Below, in pieces: positions 24,316-32,145 of a stretch of 64,000 nucleotides of DNA (positions are counted from its first letter, which is position 1; every line of letters starts with the position of its first letter). The stretch lies in the NCBI RefSeq assembly GCF_900103975.1, contig NZ_FNIR01000002.1, positions 124,001 to 188,000 of the forward strand, given 5' to 3'. The DNA is from Klenkia soli (GTDB taxonomy: Bacteria; Actinomycetota; Actinomycetes; Mycobacteriales; Geodermatophilaceae). The translations under genes were made by a program, and so were the position numbers. The notes beneath the pieces were generated by a model. That model was not told the DNA's origin, did not search any database, and saw only the letters and a list, made by a program, of their open reading frames with translations.

Positions 24316-25286
24316 CCGGCGGCCAGCTGGTCCAGCACCACCCGGGCGGCGGCGGGGCCGGCGTTGAGGAACCACGCCTCGTCGTCCACCTGCACGGCGG
24401 TGCCGTCGGCCACGGCGGGCAACCCGGTCCACAGCGGGCTGGACAGCGCCGTGGCCTGCTCGGCCCCGGCCTGCACGCCGTAGAACAGCCGGTCGCCGCC
24501 GGCCCGCTGCAGCTCCTCGTCGGAGAGGTCCTGCGAGGTCCCGGTGAACTGCTGGTCGGCCGGCCGGGCGACGTCCGCGGCGGCGAGCAGGCTGCCCACG
24601 AAGGAGCCGACGCCCCAGATCCGGGTGCGGTCCGAGCCGATCCGCACGACGCTCACCGTGGCGCCGGCGAACTGCGCACCCACCTGGGCCGCGTCGCCGA
24701 GCAGGCCGCCGAGCAGCTGCTCGGCGTCGGCGGTGCGGCCCAGCGCCGCGGCGACCAGCAGCAGGTCCTGCTGCCAGTTCACGCCGGTGCCCTCGGTGAC
24801 GACCGTCGGGGCGATGCCGGCGAGGGCGGCGCCCACGGTCTCCGCGCCCACCGAGTTGACCAGCACGAGGTCGGGGCGCAGCGCGGCGATCGCCTCGAGG
24901 TCCGGTTCCAGCCGCAGCCCGACCGAGGTCAGGCCGGACAGGTCGGCGTCGGGGAAGGCCGCGGTCAGGTAGTCGGGCACGAGCCCGGCGCCGCTGGCCT
25001 GGGTGGCGCCGACCGGGACGACGCCCAGGGAGAGCACGTCGTCGAGCTGGCCGGTGCTGATCACCACCACGCGCTCGGGCGCCGCGGGGATCGTCGTCGT
25101 CCCGCCGAAGTGGACGACGTCCCGGGGGAAGACGCCGTCGGCCGCGGTGGACCCGAAGCCGTCGGGCAGCGCGTCGGGGGCGACACCGGACGCGGGTGCT
25201 GCGGAGGCCGCGGCGTCCTCCGTGGTCGGGGCGGCGCAGCCGGCCAGGACGAGGAGGCCGAGGACGGCGGAGACGGCACGGATCAC
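24312..25286 (-). CDS. Iron-siderophore ABC transporter substrate-binding lipoprotein
   Basis: A 324-residue FecB/FepB-type binding protein. The signal peptide ends in a lipobox, VLAGC with the lipidated C17, followed by an Ala/Ser linker. The periplasmic-binding fold shows PERVVVISTGQLDDVLSLGV and LRPDLVLVNS. An iron-box-like palindrome overlaps the promoter region, which fits control by a DtxR/IdeR-type repressor. No permease or ATPase genes are adjacent, so it would serve a transporter encoded elsewhere. Confidence 0.85.
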   Translation of the reverse strand: MIRAVSAVLGLLVLAGCAAPTTEDAAASAAPASGVAPDALPDGFGSTAADGVFPRDVVHFGGTTTIPAAPERVVVISTGQLDDVLSLGVVPVGATQASGAGLVPDYLTAAFPDADLSGLTSVGLRLEPDLEAIAALRPDLVLVNSVGAETVGAALAGIAPTVVTEGTGVNWQQDLLLVAAALGRTADAEQLLGGLLGDAAQVGAQFAGATVSVVRIGSDRTRIWGVGSFVGSLLAAADVARPADQQFTGTSQDLSDEELQRAGGDRLFYGVQAGAEQATALSSPLWTGLPAVADGTAVQVDDEAWFLNAGPAAARVVLDQLAAG

Positions 25287-25294
25287 CCGAGCAG

Positions 25295-25312
25295 GGTAAG
25301 GGTGCCCTAACC
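25295..25312 (-). promoter_or_regulatory. DtxR/IdeR-like iron box
   Basis: GGTAAGGGTGCCCTAACC is an 18-base near-perfect palindrome (one mismatched pair) matching the style of DtxR/IdeR sites (TTAGG...CCTAA). It starts 9 bases before the lipoprotein ATG on the minus strand and 28 bases before flavoprotein 2 on the plus strand. Iron-dependent repression of the siderophore-binding protein is the simplest reading; an effect on the divergent mft gene is possible. Confidence 0.7.
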
Positions 25313-25339
25313 CAGCAGTGCGGGTGGGACAGTGCGGGC

Positions 25340-27226
25340 GTGCAGATCCTGGAGCCGCTGGTGGTCCGGGGCCGCACGCTGCCCAGCCGGGTCGTCTCGT
25401 GCGCGCACCTCACCAACCTGGCCGTGGACCGGCTGCCCTCGCCCGCGCAGACCAGCTACTACGCGGCCCGGGCCGCCGGGGGTGCCGGGCTGGTCATCAC
25501 CGAGGAGCAGGCGGTGGACCCGGCCGACCAGCCCTACGAGAAGGTCGTCGACGGCACCGACCCGGCCGTCGCCCCCCGGTACCGCGAGATCGCGGACGCC
25601 GTGCACGGGCACGGCGGGCTGGTGGTCGCCCAGCTCAACCACAACGGCGGCCAGGGCAGCTCGCTGCACCCGCGGGTGCCGCTGGTCGCGCCCTCGCCGC
25701 TGGCCGACCCGCTGTTCGGCGAGGTGCCCCGGCAGGCGACCGCCGCCGACCTGGCCGGGGTCGTCGCCGGGTTCGCCCTCGTCGCCGGGCACGTGCGCGC
25801 CGGCGGTCTGGACGGCGTCGAGCTGCAGGCCTCGCAGTCCTCGCTGCTGCGGGCGTTCCTCTCCCGGCGGGCCAACCGCCGCGCCGACGGGTACGGGCGC
25901 GACCGGGACCGGCTGCTGCTGGAGGTGGTGGCCGCCGTCCGCGCGGCGCTGGGCCCGGACCTGCTGCTCGGCGTCCGGCTCGCCGTCCACGAACCGGACG
26001 GGACGACGACCGAGGACGCCGTCGCCACCGCCCACCGGCTGGCCGTGACCGGCGCGGTGGACTGGCTGTCGACGACGGTCGGGGTGGCCACCGAGTCGCT
26101 GTTCCTGGTCGAGCCCTCGATGGCGACGGCGCACGGCTACGCGCTGCCGCTGGCCGCGCGGCTCCGGGAGGCGGGGCTGCCGGTGATCGGGGTCGGCCGG
26201 GTGACCACCCCCGAGCAGGCCGAGGCGGCGTTGGCCCACTGCGACCTGGTCGGGGTGGTGCGCGGCCAGGTCGCCGACCCCGACTTCGTGGCGAAGGCCC
26301 GGCGGGGCGAACCGGTGCGGGCCTGCACGGGCTGCAACGAGTGCGCCGCGGGCATCGGCGCCGGGCGGCCGATGCGCTGCGTGCAGACCCTGGGCCCGGT
26401 GCCCGTGCCCCTGCGGGGTCCGGGGCGCCGCGTGGTGGTCGTGGGCGGTGGGCCGGCGGGGCTGCGGACGGCTGCGCTGGCCGCCGCGCACGGGCACCGG
26501 GTGACCCTGGTGGAGGCCGCCGACCGGCTCGGCGGGCAGCTGCTCCTGGCCGCGGCCGCCCCCGGTCGCGGCGAGCTGGCGGGGGTGGTCGACGCCGACA
26601 CCCGGGAGTGCGCCCGGTCGGGCGTCGAGGTGCGCACCGGCACCCGGGCCACCCCGGAGCTGCTCGCCGACCTGCGGCCCGACGTCGTCGTGCTGGCCAT
26701 CGGCGCGGTGCCGGCCCGCCCCGCCTGGGCCGGCGACGACCCGCGGGTGGTCCCCGCGGCCGACGTGCTGGCGGGGCGGGCGCACCCGGCCGGTGCGGTG
26801 CTGGTGGTCGACGAGCTGGGCGGACCGCACGCGTCGTCCACCGCGGAGCTGTTGGCCGCTCGCGGGTGCGCCGTCGAGGTGGTCACCGGCGCCCTCGTGG
26901 CCGCGCAGGCGCTGGGCCCGACGCTGGACCGCGAGCTGTGGCACCGCCGCGCCGCCGCGGCCGGGATCGCGCAGACCGTCGAGCGGGTGCCGCTGTCGGC
27001 CACGACGGGGGACGACGGACGGCGGACGGTCACGCTGCTCCACCACCTCACCGGCGCCGTCGAGACCCGGGTGGTGGACTGGGTCGTGACCGCCGCCCAC
27101 CCGACCCCGGTCGAGGCCCCCGCGGCGCCGCCCGGCATCCCGGTGCACCGGGTCGGCGACTGCCTCGCCCCGGCCGGCGTCCCCGGCGCGGTGGCCTCGG
27201 CGCACCGGGTCGTCACGACGTGGTGA
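25340..27226 (+). CDS. Mycofactocin-associated FadH/OYE-family flavoprotein 2
   Basis: A 628-residue paralogue of the OYE-like protein after mftC. The FMN barrel (1-325) includes VVAQLNHNGGQGSS; the Fe-S cysteines are C329, C332, C335 and C347 (spacing CxxCxxC, one residue shorter than usual); GGGPAG at 369-374 opens the FAD/NAD(P) module. As in paralogue 1, the FadH catalytic Tyr is replaced (SQSSLLRAF) and the His-bearing loop is different (TTVGVATES). Start is GTG 25340. Its stop overlaps the mftE start, so it is coupled to cofactor biosynthesis. Confidence 0.85.
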   Translation: MQILEPLVVRGRTLPSRVVSCAHLTNLAVDRLPSPAQTSYYAARAAGGAGLVITEEQAVDPADQPYEKVVDGTDPAVAPRYREIADAVHGHGGLVVAQLNHNGGQGSSLHPRVPLVAPSPLADPLFGEVPRQATAADLAGVVAGFALVAGHVRAGGLDGVELQASQSSLLRAFLSRRANRRADGYGRDRDRLLLEVVAAVRAALGPDLLLGVRLAVHEPDGTTTEDAVATAHRLAVTGAVDWLSTTVGVATESLFLVEPSMATAHGYALPLAARLREAGLPVIGVGRVTTPEQAEAALAHCDLVGVVRGQVADPDFVAKARRGEPVRACTGCNECAAGIGAGRPMRCVQTLGPVPVPLRGPGRRVVVVGGGPAGLRTAALAAAHGHRVTLVEAADRLGGQLLLAAAAPGRGELAGVVDADTRECARSGVEVRTGTRATPELLADLRPDVVVLAIGAVPARPAWAGDDPRVVPAADVLAGRAHPAGAVLVVDELGGPHASSTAELLAARGCAVEVVTGALVAAQALGPTLDRELWHRRAAAAGIAQTVERVPLSATTGDDGRRTVTLLHHLTGAVETRVVDWVVTAAHPTPVEAPAAPPGIPVHRVGDCLAPAGVPGAVASAHRVVTTW

Positions 27227-27933
27227 GCCTGGCGGGGGTGCGGTCGCCGGAGCTGGGCGGCCGGCCCACGGTCGTCGTCCCCCTCGGGTCGGTCGAGCAG
27301 CACGGGGCGCACCTGCCGCTGGGCACCGACACGACCGTCGCGGCCGCCGTCGCGGCCGGGTTGGTGGCCCGGCGGCCCGGGCTGCTGCTGGCCCCCGCCG
27401 TGCCCTACGGGGCCAGCGGCGAGCACGAGGGCTTCCCGGGCACGGTGTCGATCGGCACACCGGCGCTGACCACGCTGCTGGTGGAGCTGGGCCGGTCGGC
27501 CGGGCTGTGGGCCGGGCGGCTGCTGGTGGTCAACGGGCACGGCGGCAACCTCGAGGCGCTGCGGGCCGCCGTCCCGCTGCTGCGGCACGAGGGTCGGGAC
27601 GTCGCCTGGTTCCCCTGCGGTGTGCCCGGCGGCGACGCGCACGCCGGCCGCACCGAGACCTCCCTGCTGCTCCACGTGGAACCGGAGGCCGTGCGGGCCG
27701 AGCTGGCCGAGGCGGGGGAGACCGCACCGATCGCCGAGCTGCTGCCCCGCCTGCGGGCCGGGGGTGTGGCCGCGGTCAGCCCGAACGGCGTCCTCGGCGA
27801 TCCGACGGGTGCCACCGCGGACGAGGGGGCGCGGTTCCTCGCCGGCATGCTCGACCGGGCCGTCGCAGCGGTCGACCGCTGGCAGGTCGACCCGTCCGGC
27901 CGGCTGCTCCCCGCGGCGCCGGTGCCCGGGTGA
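27223..27933 (+). CDS. mftE: MftE, mycofactocin precursor peptidase (creatininase family)
   Basis: A 236-residue creatininase-like metallopeptidase. The metal ligands are visible as E25, H27 and D36 (SVEQHGAHLPLGTD), H106 (NGHGGN) and E145 (RTETS). MftE cuts the modified MftA to release the cross-linked Val-Tyr-derived AHDP. It starts with GTG inside the stop of flavoprotein 2 and ends inside the mftF start, so the three genes are one translational unit. It is 9 kb from mftC rather than adjacent to it. Confidence 0.92.
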   Translation: MSLAGVRSPELGGRPTVVVPLGSVEQHGAHLPLGTDTTVAAAVAAGLVARRPGLLLAPAVPYGASGEHEGFPGTVSIGTPALTTLLVELGRSAGLWAGRLLVVNGHGGNLEALRAAVPLLRHEGRDVAWFPCGVPGGDAHAGRTETSLLLHVEPEAVRAELAEAGETAPIAELLPRLRAGGVAAVSPNGVLGDPTGATADEGARFLAGMLDRAVAAVDRWQVDPSGRLLPAAPVPG

Positions 27934-29330
27934 CGCCGCCGGGCGGGCGGTTGCCCGACGGGTTCCGGGTGGTCCTGGACCCCCGCACCGGGCGGCGGGA
28001 CGGCGGGGCCGCGCTGCTGGGCGGGTCGCCGCTGCGGCTGCTCCGGCTGGCCCCACGCGCCCGCGCGTTGCTGACCGGCGACGAGCTGGTCGTCGCCGAC
28101 CCGACCACGGCGGTGCTGGCCGCCCGGCTGCTGGACACCGGCCTGGCCCACCCGCGGCTGGACCCCGTCGTCCCCGGTGACGTCACGGTCGTCGTCCCGG
28201 TCAAGGACCGCACCGCCGAGCTGAACCGGCTGCTGGCCGCCGTCCGGGCCGACCTGCCCGACGTCCCGGTGCTGGTCGTGGACGACGGCTCGGCCGACCC
28301 CGCGGTGACGGCCGCGGTCTGCGTCCGGCACGACGCCCGGGTGCTGCGGCACGACACCGCGCGCGGGCCGTCGGCCGCCCGCAACGCCGGCCTGCGCGCG
28401 GCCACCACCGGTGCCGTCGCGTTCGTGGACTCCGACTGCGTCCCGCGCCCGGGCTGGCTGGGGGTGCTGGCCGCGCACCTCGCCGACCCCCGGCTGGCGG
28501 TGGTCGCGCCGCGGATCGTCGCGCTGCCCGCGGGCCGCCCGGGCTGGGTGAGCGGCTACGAGGACGCCGTCAGCGCGCTGGACATGGGTGCGCACCCCGC
28601 GCCGGTGGCCCCGCTGACCGGGGTCTCCTACGTGCCCAGCGCCGCCCTGCTGGTCCGTCGGGCCGCGCTCGCCGCGGGCTTCGACGAGACCATGCAGGTC
28701 GCCGAGGACGTCGACCTGGTCTGGCGGCTGGCCGCCGCGGGTTGGCGGGTGCGCTACGAGCCCGGCGCCCAGGTCGCCCACGAGCACCCCGTGCGGACGA
28801 CGGACTGGCTGCGCCGCCGCGCCTTCTACGGCACCGGCGCGGCGCTGCTGGCCCGCCGGCACGGCCCGGCGGTCGCCCCGGTGGTGATGTCCCCGTGGTC
28901 GGCGGCGGCCTGGGCCCTGCTGCTCCTGGGTGGCCGCCCCGGTGGCCTGGCCGCCGCGGGTGTGCTGACCGTGGCCACGCAGAAGCTGGCCGCCCGGCTG
29001 GGCGACCCGCCGCCGACCGGGCTGGCCGCCACGCTCGTCGTCCGCGGGTCGTGGTCGGCCGGCCGCACGCTGGCCCGGTCGGTCACCCGGCACCACTGGC
29101 CGCTGGTCGTCCCGCTGCTGGGCGTGCAGCGGGTGCGCCGGCTGGTCGCGCTGGTCGCCGTCGCCGACGCCGCGGTGGCCTGGTGGCCGCACCGGCACGA
29201 GGTCGGCCCGCTGCGGTTCGCCGCCGGCCGCCGGCTCGAGGACCTCGCCTACGGCGCGGGCCTCTGGCGCGGCGCGCTGCGGGCCCGCGACCCCCGCGCG
29301 CTGCTGCCGGCGCGGCCGCCCCGTACGTGA
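27930..29330 (+). CDS. mftF: MftF, mycofactocin glycosyltransferase
   Basis: A 466-residue GT2-family glycosyltransferase. The GT-A domain covers about residues 85-290, with VVVPVKDR at the start, the metal/nucleotide motif DSD at 167-169 and a conserved EDVDLVWRL. Hydrophobic segments follow from about 320. MftF attaches a glucose oligomer to (pre)mycofactocin. The N-terminal 80 residues (LPDGFRVVLDP, LTGDELVVADPTTAVLARRLLD-like) are typical of MftF. It overlaps mftE by 4 nt. Confidence 0.92.
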   Translation: MTPPGGRLPDGFRVVLDPRTGRRDGGAALLGGSPLRLLRLAPRARALLTGDELVVADPTTAVLAARLLDTGLAHPRLDPVVPGDVTVVVPVKDRTAELNRLLAAVRADLPDVPVLVVDDGSADPAVTAAVCVRHDARVLRHDTARGPSAARNAGLRAATTGAVAFVDSDCVPRPGWLGVLAAHLADPRLAVVAPRIVALPAGRPGWVSGYEDAVSALDMGAHPAPVAPLTGVSYVPSAALLVRRAALAAGFDETMQVAEDVDLVWRLAAAGWRVRYEPGAQVAHEHPVRTTDWLRRRAFYGTGAALLARRHGPAVAPVVMSPWSAAAWALLLLGGRPGGLAAAGVLTVATQKLAARLGDPPPTGLAATLVVRGSWSAGRTLARSVTRHHWPLVVPLLGVQRVRRLVALVAVADAAVAWWPHRHEVGPLRFAAGRRLEDLAYGAGLWRGALRARDPRALLPARPPRT

Positions 29331-29442
29331 ACAGCGGGTGACACCACGCCGGTCGGGGAACACCTCCGGCCGGCCGCGCCTTGGCCCCACCTGTGCAGCT
29401 CCTGCGGGAGCCACCCGCACGACGACGCCGAGGAGCTCCGCC

Positions 29443-30693
29443 ATCAGCACCACCACCGTCAAGCCCACCACCGCGACCGCGACCGCGACCCCGGCGCCCG
29501 GCCGGGCCAAGCTCGCCCTGACCCTCGGCGCCTTCGTGGCGCTGGGTCCGCTGACCATCGACATGTACCTGCCGGCGCTGCCCACCATCGCCGATGACCT
29601 CATGACCACGTCGGCCACCGTGCAGCTCACCCTCACCGGCACCCTGCTGGGGCTGGCCGTCGGTCAGCTGGTGCTCGGCCCGCTCTCGGACCGGTTCGGC
29701 CGCAAGCGCCCGCTGATCGCCGGCACCGCGCTGCACGTGGTGGCCTCGCTGCTGGTGCTCGTCGCCCCGAACATCGCCGTCCTCGGCGCGCTGCGCGTGC
29801 TGCAGGGCGTGGGGACGGCGGCCGGCGCGGTCATCGCCCTCGCCGTGGTGCGGGACCTCTACACCGGGCGGGCCGCCGCGACCCTGCTCTCCCGGCTGTT
29901 CCTGGTGCTCGGTGCCGCGCCCGTGCTCGCGCCGACCCTGGGCGGCGAGCTGCTGCGCTACACCTCCTGGCGCGGGGTGTTCGTGGCGCTGGCGGTCTAC
30001 GGGCTGCTGCTCGTGCTCGTCGTCGGCTCCGCCCTGCCCGAGACGCTGCCGCCCGAGCGTCGGGCCAGCAGCGGGCTGCGCGGCACCGCGCGGGCCTACG
30101 CCGGGTTGTTCCGCGACCGGGTGTTCGTCGGCCTGGTGGTCGTCGCCGGGCTGACCATGGCCGGGCTGTTCAGCTACGTCTCGGGCGCCACCTTCGTCTA
30201 CCAGGACGAGTTCGGCCTCGACGAGCAGCAGTTCGGCCTGCTCTTCGGCGCCGGTGCGGTCTGGCTGATCGCGGCCACCCAGCTCAACCCGGTGCTGCTG
30301 CGCCGGTTCCAGCCGCAGGCGATCCTGGTCGGCGGCCTGTCGCTGGCCGGGGCGGCGGGGGTCGTGCTGCTCCTGCTGGCCTCCACGGGCACCGGCGGGC
30401 TGTTCGGCGTCGCCGTCCCGATCTGGGTCGTGCTCGCCGGCAGCGGGCTCGCGCTGCCCAACGCCCCGGCCATCGCGCTGTCCCGGCACGGCGAGTCCGC
30501 CGGCACCGCGGCCGCGATGCTGGGCGCCGTCCAGTTCGGCGTGGGTGCGGTCGTGGCCCCGGTGGTCGGTGTGCTCGGCAACGACGGTGCAGCCATCGGC
30601 ACGGTCGTGGTGATCGCGTTCGCCCTGGCCGGGGTCGTGCTGGCCGCCGTCGTCCGGCCCTGGCAGCTGCCCCGGTGGGAAGCCGAGGACTGA
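29443..30693 (+). CDS. Bcr/CflA-type MFS exporter with apparent ATC start
   Basis: A multidrug-type MFS transporter of about 416 residues with 12 membrane segments. TIDMYLPALP in TM1 and the loop motif GPLSDRFGRKRP are typical of Bcr/CflA. No ATG or GTG lies at the expected start. Instead an in-frame ATC (29443) follows the SD AGGAG by seven bases and is followed by STTTVKPTT. The only upstream start, GTG 29338, would add 35 poorly structured residues without an SD. Position after mftF suggests, but does not prove, a link to mycofactocin or an alcohol-related product. Confidence 0.82.
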   Translation: MSTTTVKPTTATATATPAPGRAKLALTLGAFVALGPLTIDMYLPALPTIADDLMTTSATVQLTLTGTLLGLAVGQLVLGPLSDRFGRKRPLIAGTALHVVASLLVLVAPNIAVLGALRVLQGVGTAAGAVIALAVVRDLYTGRAAATLLSRLFLVLGAAPVLAPTLGGELLRYTSWRGVFVALAVYGLLLVLVVGSALPETLPPERRASSGLRGTARAYAGLFRDRVFVGLVVVAGLTMAGLFSYVSGATFVYQDEFGLDEQQFGLLFGAGAVWLIAATQLNPVLLRRFQPQAILVGGLSLAGAAGVVLLLLASTGTGGLFGVAVPIWVVLAGSGLALPNAPAIALSRHGESAGTAAAMLGAVQFGVGAVVAPVVGVLGNDGAAIGTVVVIAFALAGVVLAAVVRPWQLPRWEAED

Positions 30694-30730
30694 TCCGACG
30701 CCGGAGTGGTGGCGCATTCGGGCCGCACCG

Positions 30731-30747
30731 GTCACCATGGCGGTGAC
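30731..30747. promoter_or_regulatory. Inverted repeat upstream of the GAF regulator
   Basis: GTCACC (30731-30736) and GGTGAC (30742-30747) form a perfect repeat around ATGGC. It ends at a 12-codon ORF (ATG 30748, stop overlapping the regulator's GTG), which may couple translation. An autoregulatory operator is possible. Confidence 0.35.
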
Positions 30748-30782
30748 ATGAGCCACTGGGCAGCGGAGCCACGGGTGAGCGC

Positions 30783-32102
30783 GTGACCACGGTGAACCCC
30801 TGGCTCGCGCTGCCCGACGGCGCGCCCACCCCGATCGTGACCCGCCGGCTGCGCGCTGCGCACGAGGCGCTGGTGACCCGCGGCGGGCGGCCGGTGGTGG
30901 GTCACCACGTCCGCCCCGTGGTCTGGGACTCCTGGCGGCGCAGCCTGGGCAACGGCGTGGACCCCGACGGCGTCCCGGCCCCGGTCGACCTGCTCGACGA
31001 CGACCTGGTCGCCTACCGCGAGGCGCACCCGCTGGCCGCCGTGATGCCGGTGATCCGCCGGCTGCTGGTCGCCGACGCCGAGGCCGACAAGATGATCGTG
31101 GCGGTCACCGACGCCGCCGGCCGCATGCTCTGGGTCGAGGGCGACCGGCAGCTGCGCAGCCAGGCCGAGCGCATGCACTTCGTCGCCGGCTCCCGCTGGG
31201 GCGAGGACGTCGTCGGCACCAACGCCCCGGGCACCGCCCTGGCCCTGGACACCCCGGTGCAGATCTACGGCAGCGAGCACTACAGCCGCACGGTGCAGCC
31301 GTGGAGCTGCTCGGCCGCCCCGGTGCACGACCCGGTCACCGGGGTGCTGCTCGGGGCCATCGACGTCACCGGCGGCGACCACGTGGCCAGCCCGCACGTG
31401 CTCACCCTGGTCCGCGCGACGGTCGCGGCCGCCGAGTCCGAGCTGCGCTGGCTGCACCGCGAGCAGCTGTCCGGCGTGCCCGCGCTGCCACCCCGCCGCC
31501 GGCCGGCCACCCCGCTGCTCGAGGTGCTCGGGCGCGAGCGCGCCCGGCTGACCACGCCCACCGGCCGCACCGAGCTCTCGCTGCGGCACTCCGAGCTCGT
31601 GCTGCTGCTCGCCGAGGCCGCCGTCACCGGCGAGGGCCGCAGCGCCGAGCAGCTGGCCGCCGAGGTGCACGTCGGCGACGCGGCCGCCGTGACGGTGCGG
31701 GCCGAGCTGTCCCGCCTGCGCAAGCTGCTGGGCGAGGACCTCGTCGGGTCCCGGCCCTACCGGCTGACCGCACCGCTGGACACCGACCTGGACCAGGTCC
31801 GGCGGCTGCTGGCCCGCGGCGCGGTGGCCACCGCGCTCGAGCGGTACCCGGGCCCGGTGCTGCCGCGCTCCGAGGCGCCCGGGGTGCGGGCCGCCCGCGC
31901 CCGGCTGACCGGTTCGCTGCGCGCCGCCGTCCTGCGTGCACCCCGCCCCGACCTGCTGCTGCGCTGGAGCCGGCTCCCCGAGGCCGCCGACGACGCCGCG
32001 GTCTGGCAGGCCCTGCTCGACGTGCTGCCGCTCAGCTCGCCCCGCCGGGCCGCCGCGGCCAACCAGCTGCTGCGGCTGCGCCGCACCCCGCGCCCGCGCT
32101 GA
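30783..32102 (+). CDS. GAF-domain transcriptional regulator (AcoR-like sensor, no sigma-54 domain)
   Basis: A 439-residue regulator. The N-terminal WDSWRRSLGNGVDPD, a GAF domain (about 75-220: VTDAAGRMLWVEGD, GSRWGEDVVGTNAPGTAL) and the HYSRTVQPWSCSAAPVHDP segment match the sensor part of AcoR-type activators of alcohol/acetoin metabolism. The AAA+ sigma-54 interaction domain is absent. The C-terminal half instead has a winged-helix-like segment (ELSRLRKLLGEDLVGSRPYRL). In actinobacteria such proteins often sit by alcohol or aldehyde dehydrogenase genes. Targets may be the mft island or the molybdoenzyme downstream. Confidence 0.75.
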   Translation: MTTVNPWLALPDGAPTPIVTRRLRAAHEALVTRGGRPVVGHHVRPVVWDSWRRSLGNGVDPDGVPAPVDLLDDDLVAYREAHPLAAVMPVIRRLLVADAEADKMIVAVTDAAGRMLWVEGDRQLRSQAERMHFVAGSRWGEDVVGTNAPGTALALDTPVQIYGSEHYSRTVQPWSCSAAPVHDPVTGVLLGAIDVTGGDHVASPHVLTLVRATVAAAESELRWLHREQLSGVPALPPRRRPATPLLEVLGRERARLTTPTGRTELSLRHSELVLLLAEAAVTGEGRSAEQLAAEVHVGDAAAVTVRAELSRLRKLLGEDLVGSRPYRLTAPLDTDLDQVRRLLARGAVATALERYPGPVLPRSEAPGVRAARARLTGSLRAAVLRAPRPDLLLRWSRLPEAADDAAVWQALLDVLPLSSPRRAAAANQLLRLRRTPRPR

Positions 32103-32145
32103 ACCCGCCGGGGCGCCGGCTGGGGCGCTGGCATGCTTGTGCCAC

